In this document: positions 44,395-53,013 of the stretch, in pieces
How positions within the stretch are numbered: the stretch's first letter is position 1
How the letters are laid out: the number at the start of each line of letters is the position of its first letter
DNA from: Anderseniella sp963787895
GTDB taxonomy: Bacteria; Pseudomonadota; Alphaproteobacteria; Rhizobiales; Aestuariivirgaceae
Direction: 5' to 3'
NCBI GenBank assembly: GCA_963787895.1
Contig: CAWBEX010000008.1
Location: forward strand, 690,902 to 754,901
DNA length: 64,000 nucleotides
Position numbers and translations under genes: made by a program
Notes under the pieces: model-generated
The model's database searches: none
The model's input: the letters and a program-made list of their open reading frames with translations, nothing else
What the model was told of the DNA's origin: nothing

Positions 44395-45891
44395 CTATTG
44401 AAATCTCAGATTTTGTTCAACTTTGTCGATATCTGTGAGGGTGCCTTCTATGCCGCGCAGTTCTGCCGTCAGTTTGATCACGTCAATCTGCGCACGGTAC
44501 TTGGATTGGTTAAGCTCTATCTCGTAACCACGGCTGAACTTGCGCGCGTTTGCGCGTGCTTCGGCAATGGCCGCTACAATGCGTTCACGTTGCACCACAA
44601 GGCCTCGCCGGGCGCGAACCAGCGCATCAGCCATCTCCGCAGTGCGCCACAGTGCACCGTGGCCGGTCTCGCTCAACGCCTCTACCCGGGCTTCCTCGGC
44701 AATGCGTTCATACTTGCTTCTGTTCGGGCTGAGTGCGCCGAGCTTGTAGGACACCGTAACCTGCGCATATGCTGAATCGCTGTCGAAGAAATCGTTGCTT
44801 TCCCTGCCATCGATGGTGCTGCGGTAACCACCGTTGATGCCGGCGGACAGCTTGACCGAGACGGCATCCAGAGTGCGCGACATGCGGTCAATCTGGGCCA
44901 GCTCACGTTCGGCCTCTGAAAGTTGTACATCAAGCCCGCGCACATCACCGGCACGCAGCAATCCCACGGTTTCACGCCGGTGCGCCTCGGCGCGTGCATG
45001 ATGTTCGAGGGACCTTACGGTTTCGATGTACTGGTTCATGCCGGCAGCCAGTTGCGCTGTCATTTCACCGTTTTCAACATGCAGCCTGATGCGGTTGGAA
45101 ATGGCCTTCAGTTCCGGCGATGCAGAACTCAGATAATCGGCTTTCGCAAGGTTGCCTGCGTAAGTCAGGCTTTGCGGCGTGATAAACAGCATCCGCGAGA
45201 TGCGTCCGGATGCGTCGAACCTGGCGCACTGGGCTTGAGCCGCACGCTTTTCGAGTTTGGCGCGGGCAATGTCCACTACATCGTAAGATATCTTGGCGCT
45301 GGAATTGGTCTTGTCATCAACGGTGGCAGAAATCGTGGGTGCCAGCAGCATGGCGTTTTTGGCCTCTGCGTTGGCATCCAGATAGCGGCACCAGGCAGAC
45401 GTCTTGGGTGTTGGCGCCGCAATAGGTGCATCAGACGATGCTGCCTCGACAATTGCAGGCCTGAATTCGCCGTTGACACTGGTCGTCGTGATTGCCGCTT
45501 TGGACGCCGCGTTGCTTGCGGACGTCTGCTTGCCTCGTGTGGGTATTGCTGGCTTGGGTCGCGGAATGACCATTGCCCTGCTGCTTGCGGCAACCTGCTT
45601 GCCTGCCACATCACTCGCCACAGCACCTGTGACGCTGGCTGTCACAAGCTCAGCGTCTGCCACCTCGGCAGTGATCACCGCCGGTCTTATGGACACGATA
45701 CCTGGTTCGCTGCGCAGTTCGCTTTGCGGCATGACTTGCAGTTGTTGGCCGGCATCGCTTGTCAAGGCAGGTGGCATTGCAAGCAGCGAAGGCTTTGCAT
45801 CCTTGCCTGTGCAACCTGCAAGCATGAGACCGCTCAAGGCGGTGCACAGCATGATGCGCGTCTTAGAAGAACAGTGGTGGACGGCCAGCAT
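44395..45891 (-). CDS. TolC-like outer-membrane lipoprotein of polysaccharide locus
   Basis: 498 residues. A lipoprotein signal with lipobox LMLAGC (Cys27) leads into about 150 residues rich in Ala, Pro, Ser and Thr. A long helical region (about 170-490) with the spacing of an outer-membrane efflux protein then follows (DVVDIARAKLEKRAAQAQCA, ALVRARRGLVVQRERI). It probably forms the trimeric exit duct for the polymer. The start at 45891 is preferred because AGAGGA lies eight bases upstream and the n-region is then basic; it overlaps the membrane-fusion gene by 29 bases. Typical alginate loci use AlgE/AlgK instead, so this is unusual. Confidence 0.72.
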   Translation of the reverse strand: MLAVHHCSSKTRIMLCTALSGLMLAGCTGKDAKPSLLAMPPALTSDAGQQLQVMPQSELRSEPGIVSIRPAVITAEVADAELVTASVTGAVASDVAGKQVAASSRAMVIPRPKPAIPTRGKQTSASNAASKAAITTTSVNGEFRPAIVEAASSDAPIAAPTPKTSAWCRYLDANAEAKNAMLLAPTISATVDDKTNSSAKISYDVVDIARAKLEKRAAQAQCARFDASGRISRMLFITPQSLTYAGNLAKADYLSSASPELKAISNRIRLHVENGEMTAQLAAGMNQYIETVRSLEHHARAEAHRRETVGLLRAGDVRGLDVQLSEAERELAQIDRMSRTLDAVSVKLSAGINGGYRSTIDGRESNDFFDSDSAYAQVTVSYKLGALSPNRSKYERIAEEARVEALSETGHGALWRTAEMADALVRARRGLVVQRERIVAAIAEARANARKFSRGYEIELNQSKYRAQIDVIKLTAELRGIEGTLTDIDKVEQNLRFQ

Positions 45892-47563
45892 GGAGCAGTT
45901 CCTCTTTTGCATCGTTCTTGTCGTTCAGCACGGCTTCAACGAAGACGCCGCGCAATTGCTTGCCAAACAGCGGGTGGACGGCATTGCTCTCCCCCGGGAT
46001 GGTCTGGCCGGTAACACCAACTTTCTTGCACAGCGCAACGATGACGGCGCATCTGTACAGCGGCTCGCCGCCAGGATAGTTGTCTGAATTCTCGTAAGGC
46101 ACGAACACAACGGTCACGGGTGTTGTGATGGCGCGGCCAACCGGCGTCGCCAGCATCGAGTTGATGTTGCTGGTAACCACGTCAAGGCTGTCCTTGTGGT
46201 GGTTCACTTCGGCGAATTTGTTGGCAATGATCTTGTCTGCCTGCGAGATCAAATTGTGATCTGCAATGACCTCGCGTGCCAGGTACACCAGGTCAGAACC
46301 GGCAGCGCTGAGCGTACGAATTTCTGGCTGGTCAATCTGGCTGCGCAACGAATTCAGAAACTCCACGCGGGTGTTGATCCTGTCCTCTTCGATCTCCTTG
46401 ATGGCAAGTTCATTGGACACCACGGCCATGCGGTGCAGTGATTCCAGAATGGCCAGCGTGCCAGCCTCGAGCGATTTCTTTGTGATCGTGCGGTTGGCAT
46501 ATGCCTTTTCAAGATTTCGCGCGAACGTGCCCCTTCCATTTGCGTTGCGGAAATCAGCGATGATCTGCTTGAGCCTGAGAATGTGATCGCGGGTTTCGCG
46601 CAGAAGCTTGCTCTGGCTGTGCAATTCGACATCGATGGTTCGCTTGGAGATTTCCAGCCGCAGTTTGGCATCGCGCTTGTCGCGTTCGGCTATCGTAAGT
46701 GCGGATTGTGCGGCCTCCAGTGCTTGCGACACCTGATTTTGCCGCACTTTCATTTCGCCAAGGTCTTTCTCCGCCCGCACTACCAGCGCGTGGCCGCTGG
46801 ACAGTTCGATTGGCATCGACCAGCCCGATGAGGTGAGGAAGAAGACGATGATGGTGCCATAGCACAAGAACAATGCGAATAATGACGCGAGGATCGCCAT
46901 GGCCAGTTTCTTGTAGGCAAAGCTGGCCAGGGGCAGGAAGCGTTGCCACATGGTTGGCGCGGCGCGCTTTTCATGGCGTGTGAAGAATGCCTTGAACCTT
47001 GCTGCAAAGCGCTTGTCCAGGATGCCGTCGCCTGACAGTGACTTTTCAGGCGATCCGGTGCCGTTCTGTCTGGCCTTGGGCTTCGGTGCAGCTGTTGCTG
47101 TTCCAGGTGCCGGTGCGGCGTTTGATTTGTCGCGAACAGAGTTGCCCTGATCTTCTGACTGGTTGTGCTTTGCAGTGATCGTTTCAGCATAGTCGAACAC
47201 TGCCGCAATGATTTGTGCAGGCGCTGCCGGTGTGCGCACGACCTGGTGTACACCACGGATGGCTTCTATCTCGGCACGGCTCTTCGGCGGTGCAAGCACG
47301 ATAAGATGCTTGATCTTGTTGGCGGCCGCCAGCAGCACCAGTTTCAACCCGCGGCTTTCCGTCGGCAGAGACTGATCGACAACTGCACATTCAACATAGT
47401 GATCTTCGATGAACAACAGCAGATCATCGATGGAGCGCATGTGCCGGGCATGTACAGGGCCATCCTCGGCCATGATGGCTTCAGATACATCTGCCATGGC
47501 CGAGCCGACGAATATCGTCTCAATGGCTGAGAGTGACTGGTTGGATTTGTGCTGTCGGGTCAT
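45863..47563 (-). CDS. Alg44-like membrane-fusion protein with receiver-like N-terminus
   Basis: 566 residues. Residues about 14-127 look like a response-regulator receiver fold with Asp63 in AVVDQSLP at the phosphorylation position, though the acidic pocket is incomplete. A Pro/Ala linker, one membrane helix (about 219-245), a long coiled coil (about 260-470) and a beta-barrel (about 480-566) ending ELLHAGRPPLFF follow. The C-terminal half resembles Alg44, the co-polymerase of alginate synthase, which in Pseudomonas has a c-di-GMP-binding PilZ domain at this N-terminal place; none is seen here. It starts within the stop of the GT2 gene (ATGA), so the two are coupled. Confidence 0.75.
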   Translation of the reverse strand: MTRQHKSNQSLSAIETIFVGSAMADVSEAIMAEDGPVHARHMRSIDDLLLFIEDHYVECAVVDQSLPTESRGLKLVLLAAANKIKHLIVLAPPKSRAEIEAIRGVHQVVRTPAAPAQIIAAVFDYAETITAKHNQSEDQGNSVRDKSNAAPAPGTATAAPKPKARQNGTGSPEKSLSGDGILDKRFAARFKAFFTRHEKRAAPTMWQRFLPLASFAYKKLAMAILASLFALFLCYGTIIVFFLTSSGWSMPIELSSGHALVVRAEKDLGEMKVRQNQVSQALEAAQSALTIAERDKRDAKLRLEISKRTIDVELHSQSKLLRETRDHILRLKQIIADFRNANGRGTFARNLEKAYANRTITKKSLEAGTLAILESLHRMAVVSNELAIKEIEEDRINTRVEFLNSLRSQIDQPEIRTLSAAGSDLVYLAREVIADHNLISQADKIIANKFAEVNHHKDSLDVVTSNINSMLATPVGRAITTPVTVVFVPYENSDNYPGGEPLYRCAVIVALCKKVGVTGQTIPGESNAVHPLFGKQLRGVFVEAVLNDKNDAKEELLHAGRPPLFF

Positions 47564-48807
47564 TTCGCCACCACTTTCGCAGTGCTGCTGACCGTTTCTG
47601 CCGGTGCAGGAGAACCCTTGTGACCACGCGTCTCCCATGAAGACGTGCCGAGGCTGAACAGCGCCAGTGGCGTCATGGTGAGGTAGACCACCGGAAAGAC
47701 CGCTGCCATGGCCAGGAACCAAATGCCGTTGGTTTGCGCAAAGGCGGGCAGGTCATATTTGTTGATCTCATAGGCGAACGCAAAGATGGTAACCACGAAC
47801 GCGTGGAACATGATCGGTATCATGAAGTCTGCTTCAAGCATCTTCGTCAGAAGGAATACCGGGTAGAAAAACAGCAGCGTGCCCAGTGACAGGTAGTGCA
47901 CCAAAACCACCGGATTGAACTTGTGCAGGTTCGGAATGGCAGTGATCAGGTCGATCATGTTGGACCGGCGCCAGCGCAATTGCTGGTTCAGATACCCCGG
48001 CATGGCCGGTGGAGCTTTGGTGTAGCAACGTGCGTTGAAGCACAGCCGGGTGCGGAAACCCGCTTCAACCAGCTTGCGCGTCAGAAAACGGTCTTCGCCG
48101 TACTTCACCTCGTCACCCAGGAAGGTGCGGTTTCCAAGCTGGCTGTCGACGGCCAGCAATGCTTCGCGTTTGTACAGCGTGAGGCAACCCGACAGGCACA
48201 TCACATGGTCATATGCGTTCTCCAGGTTTTTCAGGAACTGATAGCCAACCCAGTACTTCACCGCCTGCATGCGCGTCAGCCACGTCTCGTTGGCATTGGA
48301 CACGAACACGCACCCGCCAACCGCATCAGCACCGGAGGCATACATGTGGTTGACCAGGTTGCGCACCACATTCGGTTCGACGATGACATCGGAGTCCACG
48401 GACATTACCAGGTCACTCTTTATATCGAGAACCGCCTGTTTGATGCCCAGACGCTTGCCCATGTTCTGCGGGTTTTGGCGCAGTTGCATCCACGGGTAGC
48501 GCTTGGTGGCCTGCTCAAGGTACTTCATCGTATGATCAGTTGAGCAATCATCAATGAACACGACAGACAGCTTGTCACGAGGATAGTCGATGGCAGCGAA
48601 TGAGGCGGCGGTCTTGAGCACCGAGGCGCCCTCACAAAATACCGGCACCACAATGGACACACTCGGCAGGCTGGCCGGCGCAACGCCGTAGCCTTTCTCC
48701 GTGCGTTTGTCGCCTGTGCGCAGCAATGATCCGAAAACATATCTGTTCACGAATACGATCAGCACAAGCAGGCCGAACATCCATTCCAATAGCGATATTA
48801 AGTGCAT
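47560..48807 (-). CDS. processive family 2 glycosyltransferase (Alg8-like polysaccharide synthase)
   Basis: 415 residues. All processive GT2 motifs are present: DD at 86-87, DSD at 138-140, GED at 237-239, and QxxRW at 275-279. A membrane helix lies at the N-terminus (about 5-28) and three or four at the C-terminus, as in Alg8, hyaluronan synthase and NodC. It should polymerise a nucleotide sugar and thread the chain through the inner membrane. The ATG at 48807 is used; seven residues upstream are also open. It is coupled to the Alg44-like gene. The sugar cannot be told from sequence. Confidence 0.85.
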   Translation of the reverse strand: MHLISLLEWMFGLLVLIVFVNRYVFGSLLRTGDKRTEKGYGVAPASLPSVSIVVPVFCEGASVLKTAASFAAIDYPRDKLSVVFIDDCSTDHTMKYLEQATKRYPWMQLRQNPQNMGKRLGIKQAVLDIKSDLVMSVDSDVIVEPNVVRNLVNHMYASGADAVGGCVFVSNANETWLTRMQAVKYWVGYQFLKNLENAYDHVMCLSGCLTLYKREALLAVDSQLGNRTFLGDEVKYGEDRFLTRKLVEAGFRTRLCFNARCYTKAPPAMPGYLNQQLRWRRSNMIDLITAIPNLHKFNPVVLVHYLSLGTLLFFYPVFLLTKMLEADFMIPIMFHAFVVTIFAFAYEINKYDLPAFAQTNGIWFLAMAAVFPVVYLTMTPLALFSLGTSSWETRGHKGSPAPAETVSSTAKVVAK

Positions 48808-49189
48808 GTCTCGCCGTCCCCAAGGCACCCAAATCTGCTCGGGTGTCGTCAGTTACCTTGTCCCATAAGGTAGCGACCAGACTCGCCTGAATCATTTTCG
48901 ATAAAGTAAATTCAAATTTGAATGGAAGTATTTACCCATTCAATCAAGTTTTATACTTTATTTTTTAATAATATTCGTGGTTAATGAAGAATAAATATGA
49001 AAAAAACCGTTCCAAATCAACTGCTTGTGAATCCGGGAAACTGCGATGCCTCACCGACGCATCGTCGGACAGATTCGCTAACACGCAGGTTTTTTAAACT
49101 TTTTACGTGGGTTGCTCTCGTTGTACAACCTAGGCTGGCGGTGGTGCGCAAGTGTAGTTTCGCCGTCTCTCGCGGTGCTGTCGCGTGAG
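48808..49189. other. AT-rich promoter region of the synthase operon
   Basis: About 380 bp without a supported gene and distinctly AT-rich between about 48900 and 49010. It contains the ATTCAA/TTGAAT array described separately and a 15-bp interrupted palindrome at 49054-49068 (CCGACG-3-CGTCGG). It splits the polysaccharide locus into two transcripts: acetylation genes and synthase-export genes. Confidence 0.6.
48910..48943. repeat. array of ATTCAA/TTGAAT half-sites, candidate operator
   Basis: A perfect 14-bp palindrome at 48910-48923 shares its right half with a second inverted repeat, TTGAATGG (48918-48925) and CCATTCAA (48936-48943) separated by ten bases. Three copies of the same hexamer thus stand about 100 bp upstream of the GT2 start. 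This is a likely binding site for a regulator or H-NS-like protein; no protein is identified. Confidence 0.5.
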
Positions 49190-50665
49190 CTACCAGGTGC
49201 GGGCTATGCCTACCCATGCGCTATACGCCCAGCAATCTCTCGAAGGATCTGCAAAGCCCGGCACCACAAGGCGTGCGAGTTCACAATCCGGCGGGCGCCG
49301 GTTCATAATCTTGTAGAACCGTCCGTTGGAACGGTACAGGTACTGGTAGTCGGGGCTGCTTGACTTGCGCCAGTCTCGTGGCAGCGCCGCAACGTATTTC
49401 GGCGTCAGTCCATCAATCCAGTTCTCTGTAGATTGCCCCCATTTTGAATGTAGCCCGTCCCAGTTTCGGCCATTGTTGCTCGACTTCGGATACTCGCCAT
49501 GCTCATCGCGGTAGGCATGCAGAGCGGTCTGGAGTTGTTCTATTTCCTCCAGCGCCACTTCAAAGGGCGCACGCATGACCTTGCGTGTCCGTCTGATGGG
49601 CAATTCGCTTTCAACCGTATGGGCCATGACGGAATACGCAAAACCCAGATGCTCCTGATGCAGGCACTTGGCCAGTCTGATGGATCTGTCAAGCGCGCCC
49701 CAGGCATTCACATGATAAACCGTGTCGGAAAAAAATTCTGGAGGCAGGAACATGCCTGCCGGATCACAGATCATCTTCAACCCGGTCTGGTTCAATGCAG
49801 ACTGGAATTGCCTGTACTCTTCAATCAGGTTGGGGTCATGTCTGGAATGCGATTTGATATCGGCCATTGCAGGCCAGGTAATCAATAGTGTTGCGCCCTG
49901 CGCCTCTATCGAACGCTTCAGCTTGAGCAGGTTGTTGACAGCCCGGCTCGGACCCGCTGCAGAAACGGGTAACATGGAATAAGGCCGTTTTTCGCCGTTG
50001 AAAGCCTTTTTCACGTCCTTGTTGACAGACAGCGGCACCACGAAGAAGCCGTGCTCATCAGCAAGCGAGACATGAAGCGGCTTTATCTTGTGCATGATGT
50101 ATGGCGTCTTGATGCCGTCATTGCCAGGTTCAGCCAGTCCGCTCAGGTCCCGGCGCTCACCTGTCAGCTTTCCCCACGCCAGTTTTGCGTAAATCTCTGC
50201 CGGTGTTTCGAGGTTGCTGACAAAACGTTCAACCGGGGTCTCGTAATTGAAGAACCGTTGCAGCCACAGGAGGTTTTGCTCCTGATGGAAGCTGGTGCTG
50301 GACGTGCGCCGGTATGTCGGGTGCTCAAGTGTTGCAATAACGACATCGCCATTGCGTAGTTTGCCACGCAACCGCTGCTCATGGAACGGCAGGTCAAACC
50401 CGAGGTGAACCGACAGGTTGACCACATCATAGTCGGAGTATTTTTCCAGGTAGTTGCCGTCGAAGCCATACAGGCCATTGGATCCGCCAACGAATATCAG
50501 CCGCTTCTTGTCGGTTTGCTTGTCAAGCAACCGGTCCTGATAGGTCAGCACCTTGGCAACCCAGTACGAACCTGCGACGGGATTGTCCTTGAGCAGGTTG
50601 GGTGCAAAAAACACCGCTGCTGCTGCGGCGCATATGCCTGAAATGAACCCGGTAAGACGGAGCAT
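49190..50665 (-). CDS. AlgJ/DltD-like SGNH protein with pseudopilin-like C-terminus
   Basis: 491 residues. One N-terminal membrane helix (about 5-25), then an SGNH-hydrolase-like domain with block I FVGGSNGLYGFD and the C-terminal Asp-His pair DTVYHVN. This fits O-acetyl-handling proteins AlgJ/AlgX/DltD that work with an MBOAT partner. After about residue 375 a separate segment (EQLQTALHAYRDEHGEYP ... YVAALPRDW ... YQYLYRSNGRFYKI) resembles the soluble domain of type II pseudopilins of the GspG kind. The ATG at 50665 follows GGGAGAGG; a TTG at 50686 is the alternative. It starts 22 bases after the MBOAT stop. Confidence 0.72.
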   Translation of the reverse strand: MLRLTGFISGICAAAAAVFFAPNLLKDNPVAGSYWVAKVLTYQDRLLDKQTDKKRLIFVGGSNGLYGFDGNYLEKYSDYDVVNLSVHLGFDLPFHEQRLRGKLRNGDVVIATLEHPTYRRTSSTSFHQEQNLLWLQRFFNYETPVERFVSNLETPAEIYAKLAWGKLTGERRDLSGLAEPGNDGIKTPYIMHKIKPLHVSLADEHGFFVVPLSVNKDVKKAFNGEKRPYSMLPVSAAGPSRAVNNLLKLKRSIEAQGATLLITWPAMADIKSHSRHDPNLIEEYRQFQSALNQTGLKMICDPAGMFLPPEFFSDTVYHVNAWGALDRSIRLAKCLHQEHLGFAYSVMAHTVESELPIRRTRKVMRAPFEVALEEIEQLQTALHAYRDEHGEYPKSSNNGRNWDGLHSKWGQSTENWIDGLTPKYVAALPRDWRKSSSPDYQYLYRSNGRFYKIMNRRPPDCELARLVVPGFADPSRDCWAYSAWVGIARTW

Positions 50666-50686
50666 GTTGGCAAGCCTCTCCCGCAA

Positions 50687-52093
50687 CTAGAACTGGAAAT
50701 AGATGAATTCGGATGGTGCAGAAGCTTCCGACATCCGTTTTACCGCAATCATGAACGCAAAACCGGCGGCAAACTGCGAGGCGGTAACCACGATGGAGCG
50801 TTGATGCTCCTTGCAGAACCGGTCAATAACCCACGAGTTTGGCAGCATGGTCACGGCGAAGGTCAGGCCGGCCAGTGCGATCCACAGATTCGGCTGGTAG
50901 ATCGCATGCGTCATTGCCTTTATGTCCAGCAGAGCCGATGGGTTCCACATGGCCGAATATATCGCCCACGCCACATCAAATGTTTCAGCGCGAAACACCA
51001 CCCATAAATTGGCCACAAGCACGAAAGTCAGGAACCAGCCCGCAGCCGCCGGCATTCTATAACCCGCCTTCGACCAGGCTCTGTTGAGCGCCAGCGCCAC
51101 ACCGTGCGCCGTTCCCCAAACGACAAATGTCCAGCCTGCGCCGTGCCACAGCCCGCCGAGAAACATGGTTGCCAGCAATGCAGCATAGGCCCGCATTTCG
51201 CCATTTTTTGAGCCGCCCAGCGGAATGTAGAGGTAATCTCGCAGCCAGCGCGACAGCGTCATGTGCCAGCGCCGCCAGAAATCCTGGATGCTCACGGCCT
51301 GATATGGCGAATTGAAGTTCTGTGGCAGTTGCAGCCCGAACATCAGGCCAAGCCCGATGGCCATGTCGGAATAGCCGGAAAAATCGAAATATAGCTGGAA
51401 CGTGTACAGCAATGTCAGCGCCCAGGCGTCAAGCGTGGACAGTGCGGCCGGGTCGTTGAAACCAAGTGCCACATAGGCCGACAGAGTGTCGGCAACCAGC
51501 ACCTTTTTCGCCAGGCCAATGCCGAAAAGCAAACATCCGCGGACGAAGTTATCCTTCAGAGTCAGTTTTTGTGACAATTGATAGAGAAATTCGTCGTGCC
51601 GCACGATGGGGCCGGCAATCAGCTGCGGGAAGAACGACACATAAGCTATGTAGTGCAGAAACGGCACCGTTTCAGCTTCCCGTTCTTTCGCGCTGTCCAC
51701 CAGGAACGAGACTTGCTGGAAGGTGAAGAAGCTGATGCCCAATGGCAGCACTATATTCTCTACATATGCCTGGAATTGCGTCAGCTGAGCGACATCCGAA
51801 ACGAAGAAATCGGCATACTTGAACACCGCGATGAGCGCCAGGTTTCCAATAATTCCGGCTTTCAGAATGGCGGCCTTGCCGTGCCGTCTTATCAGCAGAT
51901 AGCAAATGTAATTGAGCGCAATGGAGCCTGCGAAAAGAAAGGCATACTGCCATTTCCAGTATGCGTAAAAGCCCATGGAAGCGGCGCACAAAATAGCGAT
52001 TGAGGCAGTGGGCGACACCAGCCGCACCAGCCAGAACGCGCAAAACACTGTTGGCAGAAAATAGAATATGAAGTCAGCTGAGCTGAAAATCAT
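50687..52093 (-). CDS. MBOAT O-acetyltransferase, AlgI-like
   Basis: 468 residues with about ten membrane helices. The MBOAT signature is complete: FQLYFDFSGYSDMAIGLG, NSPYQAVSIQDFWRRWHMTL, and the catalytic histidine H317 in GGLWHGAGW. It moves acetyl groups across the inner membrane for acetylation of a polysaccharide in the periplasm, as AlgI does for alginate. Start ATG 52093 gives the family N-terminus MIFSSADFIFYF. It is followed directly by the SGNH protein, the usual partner, and lies close to a processive synthase. Confidence 0.9.
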   Translation of the reverse strand: MIFSSADFIFYFLPTVFCAFWLVRLVSPTASIAILCAASMGFYAYWKWQYAFLFAGSIALNYICYLLIRRHGKAAILKAGIIGNLALIAVFKYADFFVSDVAQLTQFQAYVENIVLPLGISFFTFQQVSFLVDSAKEREAETVPFLHYIAYVSFFPQLIAGPIVRHDEFLYQLSQKLTLKDNFVRGCLLFGIGLAKKVLVADTLSAYVALGFNDPAALSTLDAWALTLLYTFQLYFDFSGYSDMAIGLGLMFGLQLPQNFNSPYQAVSIQDFWRRWHMTLSRWLRDYLYIPLGGSKNGEMRAYAALLATMFLGGLWHGAGWTFVVWGTAHGVALALNRAWSKAGYRMPAAAGWFLTFVLVANLWVVFRAETFDVAWAIYSAMWNPSALLDIKAMTHAIYQPNLWIALAGLTFAVTMLPNSWVIDRFCKEHQRSIVVTASQFAAGFAFMIAVKRMSEASAPSEFIYFQF

Positions 52094-52305
52094 GGCCGCC
52101 TTGAACCTCTGCCCTGTTGCCGCTGCGTCACATCGCCAGCAGCACAACATCCCGCAAAGCACTATCTGCCGATGGCGTTAAAATTGAGATAATCCGGGTA
52201 AAAGTCCGCTAGGTGGCTCTGCATTTGGCGCCCTTGTCGGCATTGCGTCGCAGGAATTTCTAAAATACACTGATTTCAGACAGGAATTACAAAGTTTGCA
52301 TAAAT

Positions 52306-53013
52306 ATGCAGGATTTTGCAGAAGCGTTTGTGTTGGCATTTGGCCTTGTGATCTCGCTGGACGGTGATCTGATGGAGATCATTGCTTTGTCGTTGCGTGT
52401 CAGCATGTCCTCGGTGCTGGTCGCAGGGTTGATTGGCCTGCCGCTGGGGGCATTCTTGGCGACAGCCAGGTTTCGCGGGCGTGGTGTGGTCATTGTAGTG
52501 CTCAATGCCATGATGGGGCTGCCTCCGGTTGTTGTAGGTCTGCTGGTCTACATGGCGCTGTCCAATGCCGGTCCGCTCGGGTTCTTCCAGTTGCTGTACA
52601 CCCCGTCGGCAATGATCATTGCCCAAACCATCCTGATAACCCCGATCGTGGCAGCGCTGACCCGCCAGATCATTGAGCATCTGAACGCTGAATATGCTGA
52701 GCAATTTGCCTCATTGTCAGTGCCCTGGAACATACGTATCGCAACCCTCATCACTGACGCCCGCTTTGCCTTGCTTACGGTGTTGCTGGCAGGTTTTGGC
52801 CGTGCCATTGCCGAGGTTGGCGCTGTCATAATCGTCGGCGGCAACATTGCCCACCTTACGCGGGTCATGACCACGGCAATCGCGCTGGAAACCTCGAAAG
52901 GCGATCTGGCGCTTGCTCTGGCGCTCGGAATTGTGCTGCTGACGCTGGCCCTCATCGTCAACGGTGCGGTTATGAGTCTGCGCATGCGCGATGAGGCCAC
53001 AGTCCATGCTTGA
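52306..53013 (+). CDS. tupB: tungstate ABC importer permease
   Basis: 235 residues, five or six membrane helices, with the permease loop FGRAIAEVGAVIIVGGNI typical of molybdate/tungstate permeases. With TupA and TupC it forms a tungstate-selective importer. It starts a three-gene operon and overlaps tupC by eight bases. Divergent from the MBOAT gene, 212 bp away. Confidence 0.87.
   Translation: MQDFAEAFVLAFGLVISLDGDLMEIIALSLRVSMSSVLVAGLIGLPLGAFLATARFRGRGVVIVVLNAMMGLPPVVVGLLVYMALSNAGPLGFFQLLYTPSAMIIAQTILITPIVAALTRQIIEHLNAEYAEQFASLSVPWNIRIATLITDARFALLTVLLAGFGRAIAEVGAVIIVGGNIAHLTRVMTTAIALETSKGDLALALALGIVLLTLALIVNGAVMSLRMRDEATVHA

Noticed and set aside
48997..49188. 63-codon plus-strand frame between the SGNH and GT2 genes
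   Set aside because: No ribosome site, no domain, lies in a promoter region opposite to the operon.
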